This document shows positions 1 through 8,243 of a stretch of 24,599 bases of DNA, piece by piece. Source of the DNA: CAIOYC01 sp964243985 (lineage in GTDB: Bacteria > Pseudomonadota > Alphaproteobacteria > Caulobacterales > Caulobacteraceae); NCBI GenBank assembly GCA_964243985.1, contig CAXTHJ010000044.1:1-24599 (forward strand), given 5' to 3'. The position numbers and the translations under genes were made by a program. The notes under the pieces are model-generated. The model saw only the letters and a list, made by a program, of their open reading frames with translations. It ran no database searches and was not told the DNA's origin. Every line of letters starts with the position of its first letter. The first letter of the stretch is position 1.

Positions 1-767
1 CGGGCGCCCTGCTGCACCGCCTCCAGAGGCCCTGCGCCGTCGCGATGGCCGAGGGTGATTAGGGTGGCGCAGCCGGCGCCATGAGCGATGCGGGCGGCGG
101 CGAGCTTTGTGGCCATGCCGCCTGTGCCGACCCCAGCCGAGGCGTTGGCGCCGCCGGCCATGGCTTCGATCTCCGGCGTCAGCGACTCCACCACCGGGAT
201 GTGCGCGGCGGCGGGATCGCGGCGGGGATCGGCGGTGTAGAGCCCGTCCACGTCCGAGAGCAGCACCAAGAGGTCCGCGCCGATCATCTGCGCCACCCGG
301 GCGGCGAGGCGGTCGTTGTCGCCGTAGCGGATCTCCTCGGTAGCGACGGTGTCGTTCTCGTTGACGATGGGGATGGCGCGCAGGCGCAGCAGGGTCTCCA
401 CCGTGGCGCGGGCGTTCAGCCAGCGGCGGCGGATTTCTGTGTCGTCGCGGGTCAGGAGGATCTGCGCCACGCCGAGCCCGTGCGGCTCGAACGCCTCCTC
501 CCACGCCCGCATCAAGAGGGACTGCCCGGCGGCGGCGGCGGCCTGCTTCTCTTCCAGGTCGAGGGGCTTTCGGCCGGTGAGGCCGAGACGGCGACGGCCC
601 AGCGCGATGGAGCCGGAGGAGACGATCAGGATGTCCTTACCTTGGCTCCGTAGGCGCGCGGCGTCCTTCGCCAACGCCGCCAGCCAGTCGCGGTCGGCGG
701 CGCCGCCCTCGCCGACGAGCAGAGCTGAGCCGACCTTGATGACGATGCGCTTGGCGGAAGAAATCAT
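1..767 (-). CDS. proB: Glutamate 5-kinase, partial (C-terminus beyond window)
   Basis: Glutamate 5-kinase phosphorylates L-glutamate with ATP, the first step of proline synthesis, in the cytoplasm. The reading frame starts at ATG 767 (MISSAKRIVIKVGS) and stays open to base 1, giving about 255 residues. It shows the amino-acid-kinase fold signatures: N-terminal IVIKVGSALL (about residues 8-17), VSSGSIALG (49-57), the glutamate-pocket stretch IPIVNENDTVATEE, YGDNDRLAARVA, and the nucleotide-site motif LLSDVDGLYTADPR. Typical ProB is about 370 residues with a C-terminal PUA domain, so only the kinase domain is visible. It lies downstream of obgE on the same strand, a common alphaproteobacterial order, but 181 nt of repeat-rich DNA separates them. 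No strong Shine-Dalgarno precedes the ATG. The family assignment is secure; the end is cut by the window, not broken. Confidence 0.93.
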   Translation of the reverse strand, partial: MISSAKRIVIKVGSALLVGEGGAADRDWLAALAKDAARLRSQGKDILIVSSGSIALGRRRLGLTGRKPLDLEEKQAAAAAGQSLLMRAWEEAFEPHGLGVAQILLTRDDTEIRRRWLNARATVETLLRLRAIPIVNENDTVATEEIRYGDNDRLAARVAQMIGADLLVLLSDVDGLYTADPRRDPAAAHIPVVESLTPEIEAMAGGANASAGVGTGGMATKLAAARIAHGAGCATLITLGHRDGAGPLEAVQQGA

Positions 768-779
768 GCTTGCGCCCGT

Positions 780-933
780 CCTTCTCCCCTTGCCGGAGAA
801 GGTGGCCCCGAAGGGGTCGGATGAGGGGTTTTGCAGCCTTGTCCGATCGGCGGGTTCCTGCAACCATTTTTGGTCGCGGCGCGACCCCTCATCCGTCGGC
901 TGCGCCGACACCTTCTCCCGCAAGGGGAGAAGG
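780..933. repeat. Palindromic intergenic element (REP/MITE-like inverted repeat)
   Basis: Two imperfect inverted arms face each other. The left arm (780-829) begins CCTTCTCCCCTTGCCGGAG and ends in GGATGAGGGGTT. The right arm (884-933) begins ACCCCTCATCCG and ends CAAGGGGAGAAGG. About 54 bp of unrelated sequence lies between them. The arms also contain smaller GC-rich hairpins (GGCCCCGAAGGGG on the left, CGGCTGCGCCG on the right). It fills the obgE-proB gap. I recognise this pattern as a dispersed repeat of Caulobacterales-type genomes from memory; no second copy is in the window. Confidence 0.7.
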
Positions 934-948
934 GGGACGCAAACAACT

Positions 949-2019
949 TCATACCTCCGGACTCCACTCCCCCGGCGGGGCGTAGTCGCCTTCGTGCGCG
1001 CCTTCGAGGCCGGCGACCACTTCGCCCCCCTGGTGGCGCACCAGGGCCCAGGCGGAGCGGAGGAGCGCCGTCACGCCTTCGCCGGAGACGCCGGAGACCA
1101 CCAGCGGCTGCTTGCCCGTTGCGGTGCCGAGTTCGGTGATCAGGTCGCGGCGATCGTCCTTGGAGAGCGCGTCGGCCTTGTTCAGCGCCACGATCTCCAG
1201 CTTTTCGGCGAGGCCTTCCCCGTAGGCCTCCAACTCATGCCGCACCTCGCGATAGGCGCCGGCCACGTCGGCCTGCGTGCCGTCGACAAGGTGGATCAAG
1301 ACGGCGCAGCGCTCCACATGGCCGAGGAATCGCACGCCGAGGCCGGCGCCTTCGGACGCGCCTTCGATCAGACCAGGGATGTCGGCGATCACGAACCGCT
1401 CCTGCGGCGAGAGGTCCACCACGCCGAGGTTGGGCGAGAGGGTGGTGAAAGGATAGTCGGCGATCTTTGGCTTGGCGGCGCTGGAGGCAGCGAGGAAGGT
1501 CGACTTGCCGGCGTTGGGCAGGCCCACAAGGCCCACGTCGGCGATCAATTTCAGTCGCAGCCACACCCATCTCTCGATCCCCGGCTGGCCGGGGTTGGCG
1601 TGTTTGGGCGCCTGATTGATCGGCCCCTTGAAGCGGTCGTTGCCCCAGCCGCCGTTGCCGCCCTTGGCCAAAAGGTAGCGCGCGCCGGCTTCGCTCAAAT
1701 CGGCGATGACGGTCTCGTGGTCCTCGTCCAAGACCTCGGTGCCGACCGGGACCTTCAGCGTCACGTCGTCGCCCGCGCCGCCGTGCATGTTGCGGCCCAT
1801 GCCGTGCATGCCGGTCTTGGCCTTGAAGTGCTGCTGGTAGCGGTAGTCGATCAGGGTGTTCAGCCCCTCCACCGCCTCGATCCAGACGTCGCCGCCCCGC
1901 CCGCCGTCGCCGCCGTCCGGGCCGCCGTATTCGATGAACTTCTCCCGCCGGAACGACACCGCCCCCCCGCCGCCGTCGCCGGAGCGGACGTAGATCTTGC
2001 ATTGGTCCAGGAACTTCAT
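949..2019 (-). CDS. obgE: Obg-family GTPase (CgtA/ObgE), 356 aa
   Basis: Essential large GTPase that binds the 50S subunit and links ribosome assembly with growth and stress signalling. The start is ATG 2019, where the protein opens with the canonical Obg N-terminus MKFLDQCKIYVRSGDGGGG; the frame stays open 178 codons further upstream, but that stretch is not Obg-like. Residues 1-158 form the glycine-rich Obg domain (GGPDGGDGGRGGDVW at 32-46). The G domain follows: G1 GLPNAGKS (166-173), switch region YPFTTLSPNLG (189-199), G3 DIPGL (213-217), G4 NKAD (280-283) and a G5-like VSGVSGEG. The tail is short and acidic (ending EWSPEV), as is common in this clade. It precedes proB on the same strand. 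The rplU-rpmA genes often found upstream are absent here; an SDR gene sits there, 59 nt away. Confidence 0.96.
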   Translation of the reverse strand: MKFLDQCKIYVRSGDGGGGAVSFRREKFIEYGGPDGGDGGRGGDVWIEAVEGLNTLIDYRYQQHFKAKTGMHGMGRNMHGGAGDDVTLKVPVGTEVLDEDHETVIADLSEAGARYLLAKGGNGGWGNDRFKGPINQAPKHANPGQPGIERWVWLRLKLIADVGLVGLPNAGKSTFLAASSAAKPKIADYPFTTLSPNLGVVDLSPQERFVIADIPGLIEGASEGAGLGVRFLGHVERCAVLIHLVDGTQADVAGAYREVRHELEAYGEGLAEKLEIVALNKADALSKDDRRDLITELGTATGKQPLVVSGVSGEGVTALLRSAWALVRHQGGEVVAGLEGAHEGDYAPPGEWSPEV

Positions 2020-2078
2020 CGCAGCTCTATGCCGCAAAAGCCGTCTCGGATGAACCCTTAGCCTGTGGGCGGGCGGCC

Positions 2079-2870
2079 TTAAGACATCGCCCCCGGCCGC
2101 GCGACGGGGTGGGAGCTGGAAAGGCCGCCGTCCACCACGATGGCCTGGCCGTTGACGTAAGAGGCGGCGTCGGAGGCCAGGAACAGGGCGACCTCTGCGA
2201 TCTCGATAGGCTGACCGGCGCGGCGGAGGGGATTGAGTTGGCCGAGCTTCTGTTCGGTCCCCTTCTCCCGCGCGCGGTCGAACAGGGGGGCGGTCATGCC
2301 GGTTTCGATCAGGCCGGGGCAGATGGCGTTGACGCGGACGCCGGTGCCAGCCAGCTGTTGCGCCGAGGTCTGCACCAGGCTGATGACGCCGGCCTTGGAG
2401 GCGCTGTAGGGCGAGCCCCCGGCGCCGGAGCGCAGCGCCGCCACCGAGGCGGTGCCGATAATCGAGCCCCGCCCCTGCGCCGCCATGTATTTCCCGGCGT
2501 GCTTGACCATCAGGAAAGGGCCCACGAGGTTGGTGCGCAGAAGATCGAGCCACATCTCGCCCGTCTGCTCCATCAGGGTGGTCAGGCCGCCGGAAACGCC
2601 GGCGTTGGCGAAGGCGATGTGGAGGCCGCCGAAGGTCTGCACCGTCTTGGCCACCGCCGCCTCGATCTCGCGCTCCTCGCCCACGTCGCCGGTGAGGGAC
2701 AGGGCCTTGCCCCCAGCATCCGTGACCATCCTGGCGGTCTCGTGGACGGCGTCGGCGCGGTCGAACAGCACCACGGACGCGCCCTCGGCGGCGAACAGCT
2801 TGGCGCTGGCCCGGCCGATGCCGCTGGCGGCGCCGGTGATCAGGGCTGTGCGCCCCTCAAGACGGTTCAT
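2079..2870 (-). CDS. SDR family NAD(P)-dependent oxidoreductase, 263 aa
   Basis: Classical short-chain dehydrogenase/reductase, a soluble NAD(P)-dependent alcohol/ketone oxidoreductase of unknown substrate. Visible motifs: the dinucleotide loop TGAASGIG (12-19), Asp37 at the end of the second beta strand (favouring NAD over NADP), NAG (89-91), and the catalytic tetrad Asn114, Ser142, Tyr155 and Lys159 (YSASK). The C-terminal part carries the PG motif (CPGLIETGM) and the usual YVNGQAIVVDGG near the end. Length is normal for the family. The ATG at 2870 is well supported by a strong GGGAGAGG Shine-Dalgarno just upstream. It is transcribed toward obgE and could read into it, although nothing links it functionally to ribosome assembly. 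The substrate cannot be told from sequence. Confidence 0.9.
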   Translation of the reverse strand: MNRLEGRTALITGAASGIGRASAKLFAAEGASVVLFDRADAVHETARMVTDAGGKALSLTGDVGEEREIEAAVAKTVQTFGGLHIAFANAGVSGGLTTLMEQTGEMWLDLLRTNLVGPFLMVKHAGKYMAAQGRGSIIGTASVAALRSGAGGSPYSASKAGVISLVQTSAQQLAGTGVRVNAICPGLIETGMTAPLFDRAREKGTEQKLGQLNPLRRAGQPIEIAEVALFLASDAASYVNGQAIVVDGGLSSSHPVARPGAMS

Positions 2871-2967
2871 GCGATCCTCTCCCGATGTTTTCTTTGGAAG
2901 GGGCGGTATGCCCGGCGGGGGTGGAAGTCAATTCATGCGGTGATCGCTTAGATCCCATGGCTAAGGC

Positions 2968-4377
2968 TCAACGGCGGCTGAGCCGCCAGAACCGAAGACC
3001 CATAAACAACGCCGCCACCCCAAGGCCGAACGCCAGCCCCAGCCACACGCCAAGCGGGCCCATGCGAAGGCCGATACCAAGGAAAACACACATGGGCGCC
3101 CCGGCCAGCCAGTAGCTCGCCCCCGCCAGGATCATCGGCGCGCGGGCGTCCTTCAGGCCGCGGAGCGACATGGCGCTCACCACCTGTAGCGCATCGAAGA
3201 GCTGAAACGCCGACGCCGCCTTCAGGAGCAGGGCCGCGAGGGCGATCACGGAAAGATCGCTCGCCGCCCGCCCCGCGAAATACAGCCCCGCGATATGGCC
3301 GCCGAACGACGCCATGACAATCCCGCAGGCGCCGGTGATCAGGCAGCCCAGCGCCATCGCCGTATAGCCCGCACGTCGCACCCCGGCGAAATCCTCCGCC
3401 CCTGTCGCCAGCCCCACGCGGATGGCCGCCGCCATGCCGACGCCCAGCGGCGCCATGAAGACGATCGACGCTACGTTGAGGGCGATCTGGTGCGCCGCCA
3501 GCGAGATGGCGCCGAATGTCCCCATCACCAGGGTCATGCTGGCGAAAAGGGTAGACTCGAACAGGATGGTGACGCCGATGGGCAGCCCCAGGCGGAACAC
3601 CTCCACGAACTTGCGCCAGGCTGGGCGATGGAAGCGCTTCAGCACGCGGTAGCGGTGCAGGCTCGGCGTGAAACGGATCACCAGGCCCATGGCCGCTGCG
3701 CTGAACATGAAAGACAGGCTGGTCGCCACGCCCGCGCCGACGATGCCAAGCTTTGGCGCGCCGAAATGGCCGAAGATCAGCATATAGTCGCCGATCAGGT
3801 TGATGCCGATGGTGGCGCCCATCACCCACAGGGCCGGATGAGGCTTGCCCAGCGCCGTCGCCACGTTCCGAAGCCCCTGGTAGCCGAGGGAGAAGGGCAG
3901 GCCGATGGCCAAAACGCTGACGAACTTGCCCGCGTCCCGCGTCAGCGCCGGGTCCTGATGCAGGAAGATCAGGATGTCCTTTCCGAACAACAGGATGCTC
4001 ATCAAGGGCGCCGCCAGGCTCAGAATGGCCCAGACGCCCATGCGGACGATGCGCCGGATCTCAGCCGCGGCGTTTCCCTTGGCCCCCAAGGCCTGGGCGA
4101 TCATGGGCGCCAAGGCGTACATGGGCCCCATGCCGATCATCCAAGCGAAGTAGAACACCGTGTTGCCGATGGCGGCGGCGGCCAGCGCGCCCTTGCCGAG
4201 GCGCCCCAGCATGACGATGTCCGTGGTCGTCACCGCCATCTGCGCGAACTGGGTGGCGGCCAGGGGCAGGGCCAGCCTGGAAAGCGCCCGCGCCTCCGCG
4301 ATCCACGGCGCGAGGGCGCGCGCGGGGGGCGTGCTCGCTTCGGCCTCTATGGGCAGGGTTTCGGTCAGGCCGGTCAC
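2968..4377 (-). CDS. MATE family multidrug/cation efflux transporter, 469 aa
   Basis: Inner-membrane multidrug and toxin extrusion transporter of the NorM type, expected to export cationic drugs or metabolites against Na+ or H+. The protein is strongly hydrophobic throughout, consistent with about 12 transmembrane helices in two MatE halves. Recognisable signatures are ALPLAATQFAQMAVTTTDIV (36-55), MLGRLGKGALAAAAIGN (56-72), and the second-half region PIGVTILFESTLFA near the middle. Length (469) is typical. The start is GTG 4377, giving a 30-residue cytoplasmic N-terminus; the frame is open further upstream and the Shine-Dalgarno is weak, so the exact start is uncertain. It is divergent from the PEPC-family gene across a 189-bp gap that must hold both promoters; I could not identify convincing -35/-10 boxes there. 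Confidence 0.9.
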   Translation of the reverse strand: MTGLTETLPIEAEASTPPARALAPWIAEARALSRLALPLAATQFAQMAVTTTDIVMLGRLGKGALAAAAIGNTVFYFAWMIGMGPMYALAPMIAQALGAKGNAAAEIRRIVRMGVWAILSLAAPLMSILLFGKDILIFLHQDPALTRDAGKFVSVLAIGLPFSLGYQGLRNVATALGKPHPALWVMGATIGINLIGDYMLIFGHFGAPKLGIVGAGVATSLSFMFSAAAMGLVIRFTPSLHRYRVLKRFHRPAWRKFVEVFRLGLPIGVTILFESTLFASMTLVMGTFGAISLAAHQIALNVASIVFMAPLGVGMAAAIRVGLATGAEDFAGVRRAGYTAMALGCLITGACGIVMASFGGHIAGLYFAGRAASDLSVIALAALLLKAASAFQLFDALQVVSAMSLRGLKDARAPMILAGASYWLAGAPMCVFLGIGLRMGPLGVWLGLAFGLGVAALFMGLRFWRLSRR

Positions 4378-4566
4378 GGTGGGCTGTGTATGCCCGAACC
4401 GGGATGCTTTTGTGCGGTTTTCGCGCTGTGCGCCTTTCAGGGCGCGCGGACATCGATCCCAGGCGGTCTGTCGATGAACGCACGAATAGTTGGGCGCTGT
4501 CCTGTCTTTCGTTCGAGGAGGCGCGTCCGTCTATCCCTTCACGCCGACCGACGTTAAACCTCTCTC

Positions 4567-7383
4567 ATGCCAGCTCCCGCTCTCCGCGCCGATCTTGAAA
4601 TTCTGCTCGCCGACGATCGCGCGGCGGCGACGAAGGACCCGTTCACCAACCCCTACCTGCTGTTCGCCCTGGACCTGACCCGGCGGATAGAGGCGGAGAC
4701 GGTCGATCTGGACGCGGTCGAGGGGGTGATCCGCGATGTGGCCGCCGACGGTTTCGCGGCGCGGGCGGCGCGGCTCGGCGCCTACCTCGGCTATCCCGAC
4801 CAGAAACAGGACGCTGCGGCGCTGCGCGCCGTATTCGAGGGCTTGGCGAAACAGGGGTTCGACGCCTATGCCTCAGCCCTCGCCCGCCCGCCGCAGGGGG
4901 TGGTGACCACCGGTCATCCGACCTTCGCCTTGGCGGAGCCGCTCTGTCAGGCGCTGGTGGAGCTGGCCACAGGGCAGGCGACCGACGGCGCGCCCCTGAC
5001 CGACGCGGACCGCCAGGTTCGCACCGATCTCGCCCACGCCCAACCCCAGGCCCCGCCGCCGGTCTTGAGCCTGGATGTAGAGCACGCCTGGTCGGTGCGG
5101 GCGCTGACCCATGCGCTGGACGCCCTGCGCGAAGCCCGCCTGATCGCGCTGGACGTGGCTTGCGAGCAATGGCCCGAGCGCTGGACGGCGCTGAAGCCGA
5201 ACCTTTTGACCCTCGCCACCTGGGTCGGGTTCGACCAGGACGGGCGCACCGATGTCACCTGGCTGGTCAGCGTTGGCAAGCGGCTGCAACTGAAGGAGGA
5301 CGCCCTGATCCGCTTGGTGCGGCACGCGGCCGCCATTGATCCCGCCACCGCCGGCCCGGTGGCCGAGCGGTTGGAGCGGGCGCGGGACATGGTGACCAGC
5401 CAGCTCGACATCCTGCACGCCATGGGGGAGGACGTGGGCAAGATCGCCGGCTTCTCCCGCGCCATGGTGGAGGGTCGCCGCGCGTCCCTGGCCGATCCCG
5501 CGCCGCTGCTGAAGGACCTTGCGAACGCCCTGGCCGCCGCCAAGGACGACGACACCCGCCGCGCCCTGATCGCGCTGACCGCCGATGTGGAGACCCACGG
5601 CCTCTGCCTCGCTCACATTCATGTTCGCCTGAACGCGGCTCAGCTTCATAACGCGGTACGGCGCGAGGTGGGGCTGGAGACCTCGCCCGCCGATCCCGCC
5701 AACCGCCGCGCCTACTTCGCGGCCATCAACAAGCTGATCGGCGCGTGCGAGCCGGCGGAGGTGGGGTTCCAGAGCCTCCTGGAAGAATCCGCATCCGCCA
5801 GGCGCCTCTTCATCACCATCGCCCAGATGAAGAAGTTCATCGACGCCCGCGCCCCTGTCCGCTTCCTGATCGCCGAAACGGAGAGCGGCTTCACCCTCCT
5901 GGCCGCCCTCTACTACGCCCGCTTGTTCGGGGTGGAGGACATCGTCGAAATCTCCCCCCTGTTCGAGACCGAGGAGGCGCTGGCGCGGGGCGAGGCGGTG
6001 ATCGAGGAGGCGCTGAAAAGCCCCTATTTCCGCGACTATCTGAAACGCCGGGGCAAACTCTGCATCGAATTCGGCTTTTCCGACAGCGGCCGCTTCATCG
6101 GCCAGATGGCGGCCACCTTCCGTATCGAGCGGCTGCGCCTGCGGCTGGCCGAGCTGATGGAGCGGACAGGTCTCGCCGATCTGGAGATCGTCCTCTTCAA
6201 CACCCACGGTGAGAGCATGGGCCGGGGCGGCCACCCCACCAGTCTGCAGGACCGGCTCGCCTACGCCGCTCCCGCCCAGAACCGCCAAGAGTTCGCCCGG
6301 CGCAGCATCGCGGTGCGGGAGGAGGACAGCTTCCAGGGCGGCGACGGCTATCTGCCCTTCTTCACCCTCCCCGCGGCGCGGGCGACGGTGCGGGGCCTGC
6401 TCCAGTTCGGGTTCGCAGAGATCACCGAGACCGGCGACCCCATCTATGAGCGGCCGGATTTCGCCTCAGACTTCTTCGCCACCATCCAGCAAGGCTTCGA
6501 CGAGCTGGCGGGGGACAAAGACTATCCGGTGTTTCTGAGCCTGTTCGGCACCCGCATCCTCAACAAGACCGGCTCCCGCCCCGAGCAGCGGCAGAGCGAG
6601 GGATCGGCCCAGGTGCGGACCTTCGCCCATGTGTCGGAGCTACGCGCCATCCCCAACAACGGCATCCTGCAGGGGCTCGGCGACCTCGCCAACACCACCT
6701 TCGGCGTGGCGCGGGCGGCGGCCAAGGACCCGGAGACCTTCGCCGATATGATGCAGCGTTCTCCACGCTTCCGCCGCGCCCTGGAGATGGCCTGCACCGC
6801 CGCCAGCCTCGGCGACCTTGCCGCCGCGCGAGCCTATGGCGCCACCGTCAACCCCAGCCTCTGGCTCGACCGCCGCGCCGGCGCGCCGCCCGAGGAAGCC
6901 GGGCTCCTGCCGGACCTGACCCGGCTGTCCGAACGGGCGGGGCTAACCGCCGGGCTCTCCCGCACCCTCCGGCGCCTGCGCGCCGAGCCAGGCTTCCCCC
7001 TGCCGCTGGTGGATGACGCGCGACGGGACCGGATGCGGCTGATCCACGCGATCCGCATCAGCCTGATCCAGCGCATCGCCTTGATCGCCGCCCGCCTGCC
7101 GCCCTTCACGCCCTATCAGGGGATCACCCTGGAAGATGTGCAGGTGCAGCTCCTGAGGCTCGACGTTAATAACGCCGTCGCCACCCTGAAGGACCGTTTC
7201 CCAGCGCACCGCGAGACGGCGCGCGCCCGCGGCGATTACGGCGAACACCCCACCTACGATCCCGGCGAGGGTAGGGGGTATGCCCACGAGCACGCCACCC
7301 TGTTCGATCCCCTCCTGCGGCTGCACGCTCTCCTGTTGCAGACCACCACGGCGCTGAATCACGAGATCGGCGCGTGCGGGTGA
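4567..7383 (+). CDS. ppc: Phosphoenolpyruvate carboxylase-family protein with diverged catalytic loops, 938 aa
   Basis: Resembles PEP carboxylase (PEP + bicarbonate to oxaloacetate) over its full length. Positions matching E. coli PEPC residues that are kept: His117 (TGHPT, for His138), Arg354 (for Arg396), metal ligands Glu467 (PLFET) and Asp506 (FSDS), Arg553 (GRGGHP, for Arg587), Arg671 (GSRP, for Arg699) and Arg693 (LRAIP, for Arg713). Positions changed: the Lys of SDSxK is Arg509, the His of FHGRGG is Asn545, the Arg of the same loop is His547, and the Glu of TAHPTE is Phe120. The C-terminus is HEIGACG rather than the usual NTG. Numbering of the E. coli residues is from memory. This may be a recognised alphaproteobacterial PEPC clade, so a normal anaplerotic role is possible, but the changes leave activity open. 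Start ATG 4567 has no clear Shine-Dalgarno. suhB follows 59 nt downstream. Confidence 0.8.
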   Translation: MPAPALRADLEILLADDRAAATKDPFTNPYLLFALDLTRRIEAETVDLDAVEGVIRDVAADGFAARAARLGAYLGYPDQKQDAAALRAVFEGLAKQGFDAYASALARPPQGVVTTGHPTFALAEPLCQALVELATGQATDGAPLTDADRQVRTDLAHAQPQAPPPVLSLDVEHAWSVRALTHALDALREARLIALDVACEQWPERWTALKPNLLTLATWVGFDQDGRTDVTWLVSVGKRLQLKEDALIRLVRHAAAIDPATAGPVAERLERARDMVTSQLDILHAMGEDVGKIAGFSRAMVEGRRASLADPAPLLKDLANALAAAKDDDTRRALIALTADVETHGLCLAHIHVRLNAAQLHNAVRREVGLETSPADPANRRAYFAAINKLIGACEPAEVGFQSLLEESASARRLFITIAQMKKFIDARAPVRFLIAETESGFTLLAALYYARLFGVEDIVEISPLFETEEALARGEAVIEEALKSPYFRDYLKRRGKLCIEFGFSDSGRFIGQMAATFRIERLRLRLAELMERTGLADLEIVLFNTHGESMGRGGHPTSLQDRLAYAAPAQNRQEFARRSIAVREEDSFQGGDGYLPFFTLPAARATVRGLLQFGFAEITETGDPIYERPDFASDFFATIQQGFDELAGDKDYPVFLSLFGTRILNKTGSRPEQRQSEGSAQVRTFAHVSELRAIPNNGILQGLGDLANTTFGVARAAAKDPETFADMMQRSPRFRRALEMACTAASLGDLAAARAYGATVNPSLWLDRRAGAPPEEAGLLPDLTRLSERAGLTAGLSRTLRRLRAEPGFPLPLVDDARRDRMRLIHAIRISLIQRIALIAARLPPFTPYQGITLEDVQVQLLRLDVNNAVATLKDRFPAHRETARARGDYGEHPTYDPGEGRGYAHEHATLFDPLLRLHALLLQTTTALNHEIGACG

Positions 7384-7442
7384 GCCCCAAACCGCGCCGG
7401 GATTATCTCGACGCCCGCCGCGCCTTCCTCTAAACGCCGCCC

Positions 7443-8240
7443 ATGACCACCCCCTCAGCCCTCCTCACGGTGATGATCGCCGCCGCGCGCAAGGCCGGCA
7501 AGAAACTGGTGCGCGACTTCGGTGAAGTCTCCGAACTGCAGGTCTCCAAGAAGGGGCCCGCCGATTTCGTCTCCGCCGCCGACCTGAAGGCCGAACAGAC
7601 CCTCTATGAGGAACTGGCCAAGGTGCGCCCCGGCTACGGCTTCCTTGGGGAGGAGCGGGGCATGATCGAGGGCACCGACAAGACCCACCGCTGGATCTGC
7701 GACCCGCTGGACGGCACTACCAACTTCCTGCACGGCATCCCCCACTTCGCGGTCAACGTCGCGTTGGAGCGGGAGGGCGTGATCGTCGCCGGCGTCACCC
7801 ACAACCCCGTCACCAACGACACCTATTGGGCCGAGCGGGGTAAAGGCGCCTTCCTCAATTCCGAGAAGCGGCTGCGGGTGGCGGCGCGGAAGCATCTCGA
7901 TGAAACCGTGCTAGCCACCGGCATCCCCTTCGCCGGCCGACCGGGACACGGCTTGTTCCTGAAGGAGCTGCACCAGATCAGCCAGCGGGTGGCGGGGGTG
8001 CGCCGGTTCGGCTCAGCGGCGCTGGACCTCGCCTGGGTCGCGGCGGGACGCTACGACGGCTATTGGGAGCGCAATCTCGGCGCCTGGGACATCGCGGCGG
8101 GCTCTCTGCTGGTGCTGGAGGCGGGCGGCGCGGTGGCGTCGGCCCACGGCGGCGAGTTCAAGCTGGAGGAGGGCTCCATCTGCTGCGCCAACCTGGAGCT
8201 GCAGCCGCTGATTTTGGAAAAGCTCAAGGCTGCGGCTTAA
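7443..8240 (+). CDS. suhB: Inositol monophosphatase family protein (SuhB-like), 265 aa
   Basis: Mg2+-dependent Li+-sensitive-type phosphatase of the inositol-monophosphatase family; SuhB homologues hydrolyse myo-inositol-1-phosphate, and the E. coli protein also acts in rRNA transcription antitermination complexes. The three metal-binding signatures are intact: FLGEE (67-71), WICDPLDGTTNF (84-95, metal ligands Asp87 and Asp90) and AWDIAAG (214-220, Asp216). The RRFGSAALDLAWVAAGRYD stretch (187-205) is the usual substrate-pocket segment. Length is typical (about 265). It follows the PEPC-family gene by 59 nt with no evident terminator, so co-transcription is plausible. No Shine-Dalgarno is evident before ATG 7443. 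It ends 3 nt from the convergent stop of the MFS gene. The biological substrate (inositol phosphate or another sugar phosphate) is not decided by sequence. Confidence 0.92.
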   Translation: MTTPSALLTVMIAAARKAGKKLVRDFGEVSELQVSKKGPADFVSAADLKAEQTLYEELAKVRPGYGFLGEERGMIEGTDKTHRWICDPLDGTTNFLHGIPHFAVNVALEREGVIVAGVTHNPVTNDTYWAERGKGAFLNSEKRLRVAARKHLDETVLATGIPFAGRPGHGLFLKELHQISQRVAGVRRFGSAALDLAWVAAGRYDGYWERNLGAWDIAAGSLLVLEAGGAVASAHGGEFKLEEGSICCANLELQPLILEKLKAAA

Positions 8241-8243
8241 CCG

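Noticed and set aside
349..2061. 570-codon plus-strand frame opposite proB and obgE
   Set aside because: It runs through the palindromic element and has low-complexity Arg/Ala content; the minus-strand genes carry clear motifs.
2020..2553. 178-codon N-terminal extension of Obg
   Set aside because: It overlaps the SDR gene in another frame and is not Obg-like; the family start MKFLDQ is at 2019.
4873..6288. 471-codon minus-strand frame inside the PEPC gene
   Set aside because: No domain; it is the complement of a strongly conserved coding sequence.
7379..7432. 17-codon frame (MSPKPRRDYLDARRAFL) between ppc and suhB
   Set aside because: Too short, no Shine-Dalgarno, and no recognisable leader or attenuator structure.
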